Source: Desulfobacteraceae bacterium 4572_19 (GTDB lineage Bacteria; Desulfobacterota; Desulfobacteria; Desulfobacterales; NBLS01). Taken from it: DNA of 7,204 nucleotides. The position numbers were made by a program, and so were the translations under genes. The notes beneath the pieces are model-generated. The model was given only the letters and a program-made list of their open reading frames with translations, was not told the origin of the DNA and did not search any database. Shown one piece after another: positions 1-4,468 of this stretch. The stretch is taken from positions 1 to 7,204 of the forward strand of contig NBLS01000065.1 of assembly GCA_002084385.1 (NCBI GenBank), read 5' to 3'. The first letter of the stretch is position 1. Every line of letters begins with the position of its first letter.

Positions 1-563
1 ATTTGATTTATCACTCCGGAAACAGGAGCTTTTACAACACATTTATTAAGATCAAGAGCTGCATTATCTAAGGAAGCCTTATTTGTTTCAACACTTGCAT
101 TTATAGTATCCATATCAGCTCGACTTGCAAGATCATTTTTAAATAATTTTGCAAGTCTTTTTTTAGTCGCAAGGGCGGAGTCATAAGATGCTTTTGCTGA
201 TTTATATCTGTTTTTATATTTACTTGCGTCTATAACTATAAGCACATCACCCTGATTTATTGTGTCTCCTTCTTTTATCTCTTTTTTTAAAACAATCCCT
301 TCAACTTCAGTTATAACCTCCAGCTCTACCCACGCTTTAATAATTCCAGGCAGACTTATACGGTCACGAATAGTTCTTGGTATAAGCGTCATTGTTACAA
401 CATTAACAAGGGGCTGTTCATTTTTTACAGCGTCAGTTCTCTTTTTGTTAATTTCCTTTCCTTTGGAAATAATTGCAAAAATAAACATTACTGCTACTGC
501 CAATAAAATGACCACAACGAAAAATAAAAGTCTTTTTAATACAGCGTTTTCAGGGACTTTCAT
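1..563 (-). CDS. HlyD/RND-type efflux periplasmic adaptor subunit, C-terminus outside the window
   Basis: This is the first 187 codons of a membrane-fusion (periplasmic adaptor) protein, which in this family links an inner-membrane pump to an outer-membrane channel. I translated the minus strand from the ATG at 561-563. Residues 1-10 are a short cytoplasmic lead, and about 12-33 form a hydrophobic anchor (LLFFVVVILLAVAVMFIFA). Residues 80-112 carry the first half of the biotinyl-lipoyl domain (VEGIVLKKEIKEGDTINQGD). Residues 113-172 are charged and Ala/Lys-rich, fitting the alpha-hairpin coiled coil. Residues 175-187 (CVVKAPVSGVI) start the second lipoyl half, the strongest signature. No clear Shine-Dalgarno precedes the ATG. 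The gene starts 22 bp after the aldolase stop, so co-transcription is likely. The pump partner and substrate are not visible. Confidence 0.88.
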   Translation of the reverse strand, partial: MKVPENAVLKRLLFFVVVILLAVAVMFIFAIISKGKEINKKRTDAVKNEQPLVNVVTMTLIPRTIRDRISLPGIIKAWVELEVITEVEGIVLKKEIKEGDTINQGDVLIVIDASKYKNRYKSAKASYDSALATKKRLAKLFKNDLASRADMDTINASVETNKASLDNAALDLNKCVVKAPVSGVINQ

Positions 564-585
564 ATAAAAATGCCGGGATTTTTAT
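564..585. repeat. 22-bp palindrome filling the aldolase-adaptor gap
   Basis: ATAAAAAT and ATTTTTAT are perfect 8-bp inverted repeats around GCCGGG. The palindrome occupies exactly the space between the aldolase stop and the adaptor start. The stem is almost all A-T, so it is a weak hairpin at best. It could be an attenuator, a weak terminator or an operator, or it could be chance in AT-rich DNA. Confidence 0.4.
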
Positions 586-1578
586 TTATGCTTTATTTGC
601 CGAATTTAAAACTGTAATATTTTTATGCATATACATCTCTTTAAGAGCATCTCTGGCAGGTCCAAGATATTGACGAGGATCAAATTTATCTGGATTTTCA
701 ACCAAAAATTGTCTGATGGAAGCTGTCATTACAATACGTCCATCGGAATCAATATTAACTTTGCATACAGCAGATTTTACAGCTTGTCTAAGTTGTGACT
801 CAGGAATGCCTATAGCATCCTTTACATCTCCTCCAAATTTATTAATTATTTTCACCTTATCGTGGGGCACCGAAGATGATCCATGAAGAACAATGGGGAA
901 TCCTGGAAGTTTTTTTTCAATTTCTGCAAGAATATCAAATCTGAGTGGAGGCGGTACAAGAATGCCGTCTTTATCTTTGGTACACTGTTCCACGGTAAAT
1001 TTATTTGCACCATGGGATGTACCAATACTTATCGCAAGGGAATCAACGCCTGTTCTGTTAACAAAATCTATAACTTCATGGGGCTTTGTATATGATGAAG
1101 TTTCTGCAGTAACCTCATCTTCTACACCTGCAAGAACACCGAGTTCTCCTTCAACGGAAACATCAAATTTATGTGCATATTCAACTACTTTACGTGTAAG
1201 AGCAATATTTTCATCATAAGGTAAATGGGAGCCGTCTATCATAATAGAAGAAAAACCATTATCAATACAATCTTTACAAACTTTAAAATCTGCACCATGA
1301 TCAAGATTAAGTGCTATTGGAATTTCCTTTCCATGATTTTTGGCATACTGCACCGCTCCTGCCGCCAGATGGTGTAAAAAATCACTATTGGCATATTGCC
1401 TTGCTCCGTTTGATACTTGAATAATTACAGGCGAACTGGTTTCAACACATGCCTGAATAATTGCCTGCAATTGTTCCATATTACTAAAATTATATGCCGG
1501 AACTGCATATTGTCCATCCATTGCCTTTTTAAACATATCTTTCGTATTTACAAGGCCTAACTCTTTATACCTTATCAT
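586..1578 (-). CDS. fba: class II fructose-1,6-bisphosphate aldolase
   Basis: This is a 330-residue zinc-dependent aldolase that interconverts fructose-1,6-bisphosphate with dihydroxyacetone phosphate and glyceraldehyde-3-phosphate in cytoplasmic glycolysis/gluconeogenesis. By comparison with E. coli FbaA, LDHG holds the catalytic Asp93 and zinc ligand His94. VEGELG holds Glu145, SIGTSHG holds His189 and PIVLHGSSS holds His232. KVNIDSD (273-279) is the phosphate/substrate-binding Asn-Ile-Asp segment. The N-terminus (YKELGLVNTKDMF, then AVPAYNFSNMEQLQAI) and the overall length match the group of about 330 residues, so the gene looks complete. The start is supported by GGAGGG at 1584-1589, six bases before the ATG. 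The family also includes tagatose-bisphosphate aldolases, but nothing in the surroundings suggests galactitol metabolism. It is probably the first gene of an operon with the adaptor. Confidence 0.95.
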   Translation of the reverse strand: MIRYKELGLVNTKDMFKKAMDGQYAVPAYNFSNMEQLQAIIQACVETSSPVIIQVSNGARQYANSDFLHHLAAGAVQYAKNHGKEIPIALNLDHGADFKVCKDCIDNGFSSIMIDGSHLPYDENIALTRKVVEYAHKFDVSVEGELGVLAGVEDEVTAETSSYTKPHEVIDFVNRTGVDSLAISIGTSHGANKFTVEQCTKDKDGILVPPPLRFDILAEIEKKLPGFPIVLHGSSSVPHDKVKIINKFGGDVKDAIGIPESQLRQAVKSAVCKVNIDSDGRIVMTASIRQFLVENPDKFDPRQYLGPARDALKEMYMHKNITVLNSANKA

Positions 1579-1607
1579 TTACACCCTCCATAAATTAAAT
1601 CTGATTT

Positions 1608-1657
1608 TTTATATGAAAGTCCATAGAAAAGCTATATTATAAAGACTTTCATTTTTT
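1608..1657. repeat. 50-bp hairpin plus T6 repeat, first copy (left flank of element A)
   Basis: ATGAAAGTC and GACTTTCAT form a 9-bp perfect inverted repeat with an inner ATAG/CTAT pair, ending in CATTTTTT. The shape resembles an intrinsic terminator read rightward, although no rightward gene is seen to its left. The same 50 bp, with three substitutions, lies at 2017-2066, also just left of a repeat copy. Its final CATTTTTT (1650-1657) is the target-site duplication of element A. Confidence 0.7.
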
Positions 1658-1662
1658 GTAAC
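1634..1662 (-). promoter_or_regulatory. candidate fba promoter with the -35 at the edge of repeat copy A
   Basis: On the minus strand GTTACA (1657-1662), made mostly of the outer end of MITE copy A, is followed by TATAAT at 1636-1641 with a short 15-bp spacer, or by TAATAT at 1634-1639 with a 17-bp spacer. The -10 lies about 58 bp upstream of the aldolase ATG. The match is moderate and the DNA is AT-rich. Confidence 0.3.
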
Positions 1663-1813
1663 CGTTCACGAACAAGAAATGTGATTTTTCGGTAATCTCA
1701 CATTTGTAAGCGTTCACAAGTGCCTTATATTTGCATAAACAGCTTGTCATATAATAGTTGTCCTATATATGACAAGCTATTTATGCGAAGATGAGGTGCT
1801 TGTGAACGCTTAC
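1658..1813 (+). mobile_element. MITE copy A, intact, with perfect 8-bp target duplication
   Basis: This 156-bp non-autonomous element begins GTAACCGTTCACGAACAAG and ends CTTGTGAACGCTTAC. These are imperfect terminal inverted repeats (end reversed: GTAAGCGTTCACAAG). It is flanked by identical CATTTTTT at 1650-1657 and 1814-1821, direct evidence of insertion. Inside, AAATGTGA/TCACATTT form a small hairpin. From 1706 to 1813 a 108-bp hairpin runs between GTAAGCGTTCACAAG and its exact complement at the right end. It encodes no transposase. GTAA-starting ends with 8-bp duplications are typical of the IS66 family, so mobilisation by an IS66-type transposase elsewhere in the genome is inferred. It lies upstream of fba. 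Confidence 0.88.
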
Positions 1814-1828
1814 CATTTTTTGTTGTGG

Positions 1829-1873
1829 CGTATCATTCACCATGGCAAGTTATTTTCTTTGTGAACCCTTAAC
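1829..1873. other. possible heavily decayed MITE remnant
   Basis: GGCAAGTTATTTT followed by TTTGTGAACCCTTAAC resembles the right arm (GACAAGCTATTTATG) and right end (CTTGTGAACGCTTAC) of the repeat with the middle deleted. GTATCATTCAC at 1830-1840 loosely resembles the left end. The similarity is suggestive only. Confidence 0.3.
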
Positions 1874-2016
1874 TCTTTTAAATAATCTAACCTATCATTA
1901 ATTTCAATAATCGTCAATAATAATATTAATAATATTTATATCCAATTTTTTAAAAACCAATTGACATTCTTAATTCATTAAGCTATGGGGTTAAAGTATG
2001 TAGATTGTTTAGTGAG
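1874..2016. other. AT-rich intergenic stretch with a possible rightward promoter
   Basis: No gene is visible. The DNA is very AT-rich, with AATATT/AATAAT runs near 1916-1940. TTGACA at 1961-1966, a 17-bp spacer and TATGGG at 1984-1989 make a perfect -35 with a poor -10, reading toward repeat copy B and the DUF3124 remnant. It may be a residual promoter; this is weakly supported. Confidence 0.3.
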
Positions 2017-2066
2017 TTTATATGAAAGTTCATAGAAAAGCTATATTGCAAAGACTTTCATTTTTT
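2017..2066. repeat. 50-bp hairpin plus T6 repeat, second copy (left flank of element B)
   Basis: This is the same sequence as 1608-1657 with three substitutions: ATGAAAGTT/GACTTTCAT arms (one G-T pair), inner ATAG/CTAT and terminal CATTTTTT. It is in the same orientation and again abuts the left end of a MITE copy. Either this hairpin is a repeat family in its own right and a preferred MITE target, or the hairpin and MITE were duplicated together. Confidence 0.7.
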
Positions 2067-2224
2067 GTAACCGTTCACGAACAAGAAATGTGATTTTTCG
2101 GTAATCTCACATTTGTAAGCGTTCACAAGTGCCTTATATTCGTATAAACAGCTTGGCATATAATAGTTTTGTCCTATATATGACAAGCTGTTTATGCGAA
2201 GATGAGGTGCTTGTGAACGCTTAC
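2067..2224 (+). mobile_element. MITE copy B, full length but without matching target duplication
   Basis: This is a full-length copy of the same element in the same orientation as A, 158 bp because of a TT insertion at the hairpin loop, with only a few substitutions relative to A. Left end GTAACCGTTCACG, inner GTAAGCGTTCACAAG at 2115 and right end CTTGTGAACGCTTAC are all perfect. The left flank is CATTTTTT but the right flank is CGCCGTGG, so there is no duplication. That mismatch is what a recombination or deletion between two copies would leave. The DUF3124 remnant begins about 20 bp to the right. Confidence 0.85.
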
Positions 2225-2243
2225 CGCCGTGGCAAGCTGTTAA

Positions 2244-2639
2244 ATAGGCTTCACTCAAAGTTCACAAAACACTTACGTACCTGTTTATTCTCATATCTAT
2301 TCCGGCAATAGGGAAAAACCAATTTATCTTGCAGTAACTGTTAGTATAAGAAATACTGATCCTGAAGATGCCATGACCGTAAGTATTGCAGATTATTATG
2401 ATTCACACGGAAAACTTATAAAAAAATATATTGAAAAACCAATTACCATAGCACCCATGGCATCAATTCGATACGTAATAATGGAAGATAGTAAAACCGG
2501 CGGTTCAGGAGCAAACTTTATTATAAAATGGAGTTCACAAGATATAATTTCAACGCCGATTATAGAGTCGATAATGATCAGCACCAAATCACAGCAAGGA
2601 ATTTCCTTTACGTCCCGTTCCCGAATAATCAATCATTAG
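2244..2639 (+). pseudogene. DUF3124-family protein remnant, 5' end lost
   Basis: An open frame runs from just after a TAA at 2241-2243 to TAG at 2637-2639, about 131 codons. The translation carries the DUF3124 signature: TYVPVYSHIYSGN, then LAVTVSIRNTD, DYYDSHGKLIKKY, GGSGANFIIKW, and PIIESIMIS with QQGISFTSRSR near the end. DUF3124 function is unknown; members are usually exported small proteins with an N-terminal signal sequence. Here no signal peptide or usable start precedes the domain. The first ATG in frame (2373) would drop the first conserved strand. In the same frame, the 15 bases before the TAA read AVASC, vaguely like a lipobox, so a nonsense mutation is also possible. MITE copy B lies 19 bp upstream and copy C 7 bp downstream. 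Product from the ATG at 2373 cannot be excluded. Confidence 0.8.
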
Positions 2640-2646
2640 ATGTATC

Positions 2647-2749
2647 GTAACCGTTCACGACCAAGAAATGTGATTTTTCAGTAATCTCACATTTGTAAGC
2701 GTTCACAAGTGCCTTATATTCGCATAAACAGCTTGGCATATAATAGTTG
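2647..2749 (+). mobile_element. MITE copy C, right half missing
   Basis: The left end GTAACCGTTCACGACCAAG, the small AAATGTGA/TCACATTT hairpin and the whole left arm of the large hairpin (from GTAAGCG at 2695) are intact. Similarity stops at 2749, in the loop, so the right arm and right end are gone. AAACGTTAC at 2754-2762 may be a trace of the right terminus, but no duplication of the left flank (GATGTATC) is found. The element starts 7 bp after the DUF3124 stop codon. Confidence 0.8.
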
Positions 2750-2758
2750 GCATAAACG

Positions 2759-2812
2759 TTACATAAATTAATTATCTGATAATTTATAGCATTTATGAAG
2801 ATTCTTATGTAA
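2759..2812. other. AT-rich inverted repeat downstream of the permease gene
   Basis: TTACATAA (2759-2766) and TTATGTAA (2805-2812) are perfect 8-bp inverted repeats enclosing the tight palindrome AATTATC-T-GATAATT (2770-2784). It ends one base past the permease stop. The position suits a transcription end or mRNA 3' structure, but the stems lack G-C pairs, so it is not a classical intrinsic terminator. Confidence 0.35.
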
Positions 2813-2813
2813 T

Positions 2814-4022
2814 TTAAGATTTGTCCTGATGATTTAGAAATGAATCAAATTCCTGGTTGTAAAGATACAATAACACAATTGCAAGGCCAAAAATAAGAGG
2901 GCCATATAGCAATCCAATCAATCCAAATTGCTTAAGTCCTCCGAGAAGTGCAAAAAAGATTAATACTGTACTCATATTAGCAGCACCTTGCATAAAAAGA
3001 GGGCGGACAATATTATCGATCATGCCTACAATAATAATGCACCAGAGACATAAAAAAATTCCATGCCCCCAATGTCCTGAAATAAAAAGATAAATAGCTG
3101 CCGGCACCCAAATTATTGCAGTGCCAACAAGGGGAATTAAAGATGCAAAGGCAATAATAGTTCCCCAGAAAAAAGCAGGAATTCCAACTATCCAGAATGC
3201 AATTCCACCTGCTACCCCTTGTGCAACTGCCGTAACAAGAGTTCCAAGAATTACAGATTTGGAAACATCTTTAATTTTATTTAAAATTTTTTTTTCATAA
3301 CTTGTTGAAAGGGGAATTAAATGGAATATAGTCTTAAAAATTTTCTTGTAATCCCTTACTACAAAAAAGAAAACAAAAATCATAAGAAAAAAACTTAATA
3401 TAAGAGCTGATATATTTCCGATAATATTACCACTTTGACTAATTAATTTCTGGCCGGCCATTGAAGAGTATTTAAGTAATGTAGTACGCAGTTCAAGGCT
3501 TTTTATATCAAAATCCGGGAATAATTTTTGAAATTCAGGAAGATACGATTCAAAAAAAGTTTTAATTTTTACCACAAAAGGCATCTTTAACACACCTTCA
3601 ATATTTCCGGCAGCAAACCAGTCATACATTGAGGTAAAAGAGCGGACACCTTCCTGAATAACTAATATCAATATAAACACCACAGGTATAACAACAACAA
3701 AAGTTAAAAGAGTACATGATAATAATGCTGCTTTATTTTTTTTACCTTTCATAAGAGTCTCAATTTTTTCATGAATAGGAAAAAAAACAATAGAAAGAAT
3801 AAATGCAAAAATAATTGGATTTAAATATGGTTTAATCATGGTGTAGCAAGAAAACATCGTTATAAAAAGAATTGCGAGAAGAAAATAGTGTGCGGGTTCT
3901 ATTGTCCGTGCAGAGTGACTTGTCGGTGGTAAATCTTCAGTTTGTGCCGAATTTATTCTCTGTGATAAATTTACTGATTGTGGCAAATCAACTGTTTGTA
4001 GAGGCTCTATTGCAGAATTCAT
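2814..4022 (-). CDS. AI-2E family transporter (UPF0118/PerM-type permease) with N-terminal hexapeptide repeats
   Basis: This is a 402-residue inner-membrane protein of the AI-2E transporter family. Members have been linked to autoinducer-2 export or Na+/H+ antiport, so the substrate cannot be assigned. Hydrophobic segments lie at about 46-64, 66-84, 98-122, 198-222, 257-280, 282-300, 302-335 and 350-388. A soluble loop spans about 125-195. The family hallmarks are in the C-terminal half: FFWGTIIAFASLIPLVGTAI (284-303), DNIVRP (336-341), then GGLKQFG (361-367) and the GP pair (374-375). The start has AAGGAA at 4028-4033 just upstream. Residues 9-44 are an unusual hydrophilic extension made of six hexapeptides. 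The gene is divergent from the ATPase and may be driven by a promoter built from MITE copy D. Confidence 0.9.
   Translation of the reverse strand: MNSAIEPLQTVDLPQSVNLSQRINSAQTEDLPPTSHSARTIEPAHYFLLAILFITMFSCYTMIKPYLNPIIFAFILSIVFFPIHEKIETLMKGKKNKAALLSCTLLTFVVVIPVVFILILVIQEGVRSFTSMYDWFAAGNIEGVLKMPFVVKIKTFFESYLPEFQKLFPDFDIKSLELRTTLLKYSSMAGQKLISQSGNIIGNISALILSFFLMIFVFFFVVRDYKKIFKTIFHLIPLSTSYEKKILNKIKDVSKSVILGTLVTAVAQGVAGGIAFWIVGIPAFFWGTIIAFASLIPLVGTAIIWVPAAIYLFISGHWGHGIFLCLWCIIIVGMIDNIVRPLFMQGAANMSTVLIFFALLGGLKQFGLIGLLYGPLIFGLAIVLLYLYNQEFDSFLNHQDKS
3891..3998 (-). repeat. six-unit 18-bp coding tandem repeat
   Basis: Residues 9-44 of the permease fall into six hexapeptides in register: QTVDLP, QSVNLS, QRINSA, QTEDLP, PTSHSA and RTIEPA. 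In DNA these are 18-bp units starting mostly CAA/CAG and ending mostly in CA (for example CAAACTGAAGATTTACCA). The units have diverged, so this is an old minisatellite. It encodes a Gln/Ser/Thr-rich cytoplasmic leader ahead of the first membrane segment. Confidence 0.75.
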
Positions 4023-4047
4023 TTTTTTTCCTTAATACATGTAATCA

Positions 4048-4076
4048 TTTATAAAAACTATCGTAAGCGTTCACAA
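4048..4076 (-). promoter_or_regulatory. candidate permease promoter using the MITE D end as -35
   Basis: On the minus strand TTGTGA (4071-4076), inside the terminal inverted repeat of copy D, is followed by exactly 17 bp and then TATAAA (4048-4053). A start site about 7 bp further gives a short leader of roughly 20 nt containing AAGGAA before the permease ATG. Geometry is good for a sigma-70-type promoter; the hexamers match consensus 4/6 and 5/6. Confidence 0.5.
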
Positions 4077-4218
4077 GCACCTCATCTTCGCATAAACAGC
4101 TTATCATATATAGGATAACTATTATATGCCAAGCTGTTTATGCGAATATAAGGCACTTGTGAACGCTTACAAATGTGAGATTATCGAAAAAACACATTTC
4201 TTGGTCGTGAATGGTTAC
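4063..4218 (-). mobile_element. MITE copy D, intact, inverted, with perfect 8-bp target duplication
   Basis: This is a 156-bp full-length copy in the opposite orientation to A, B, C and F. It is flanked by AAACTATC at 4055-4062 and 4219-4226, an exact 8-bp target-site duplication. Together with copy A this fixes both ends of the mobile unit. The large hairpin is 4063-4170 and the small one, with one arm mismatch, lies at 4171-4200. It sits between the divergent permease and ATPase genes, 41 bp from the permease ATG. Confidence 0.9.
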
Positions 4219-4242
4219 AAACTATCATTAACAAAGTATAAT
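4214..4242 (+). promoter_or_regulatory. candidate ATPase promoter using the other MITE D end as -35
   Basis: GTTACA (4214-4219), the outer end of copy D plus one flanking base, is followed by 17 bp and a perfect TATAAT (4237-4242). The -35 matches consensus at 4 of 6 bases. Transcription would start near 4249 and give a leader of about 220 nt that includes the decayed repeat copy E. Confidence 0.42.
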
Positions 4243-4319
4243 ATAATTTCCTCTTGCTAAGTAACACATATTATGCCAATGTCCAAAGATAATATAGGTT
4301 TTTAGTAATTTTATGTTTT

Positions 4320-4423
4320 GTAAGCATTTACAACTGCTTTATATTCATACAAATAAATATGGTGCATAACAGTTTCCTCTATATATGTTATTTGTATAAG
4401 TATAAAACATTTGTAACTCTTGC
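4320..4423 (+). mobile_element. MITE copy E, decayed
   Basis: This is a strongly diverged copy of the large hairpin. It starts GTAAGCATTTACAA (intact: GTAAGCGTTCACAAG), keeps CTTTATATTCATA and CTATATATG, and ends near TTTGTAACTCTTGC. Sequence just upstream (TTTTTAGTAATTTTATGTTTT, 4300-4319) aligns with the spacer before the inner repeat, so the copy may extend left to GTAAC at 4261. Palindromic pairing is largely lost. It lies in the leader of the ATPase, ending 45 bp before its ATG. Confidence 0.65.
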
Positions 4424-4468
4424 ATTTTTTTTAAACCCTTTACATTGACAGCAAGGAGACAAGTTCTA

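Noticed and set aside
262..567. Plus-strand frame of 101 codons opposite the efflux adaptor
   Set aside because: The minus strand encodes a clear membrane-fusion protein with anchor and lipoyl motifs; this frame is its antisense shadow.
2058..2311. Small reading frames on both strands across MITE copy B (60-66 codons), and a similar one on the minus strand at 6944-7195
   Set aside because: They are translations of the repeat's hairpin arms, similar at each copy only because the DNA repeats. They lack ribosome sites and run on into unrelated flanks.
2396..2632. Minus-strand 78-codon frame opposite the DUF3124 remnant
   Set aside because: The plus strand carries the recognisable DUF3124 motifs in order; the minus frame has none.
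1658..4423. CRISPR array
   Set aside because: Copies are long (about 156 bp), irregularly spaced by hundreds to thousands of bases, partly inverted, and separated by genes.
4320..4444. Riboswitch in the ATPase leader
   Set aside because: The structured sequence there aligns with the MITE hairpin in decayed form; no known riboswitch core is visible.
4445..4468. TTG at 4445 as the ATPase start
   Set aside because: It has no ribosome site, and the eight added residues are not family-like. The ATG at 4469 has AAGGAG at a suitable distance.
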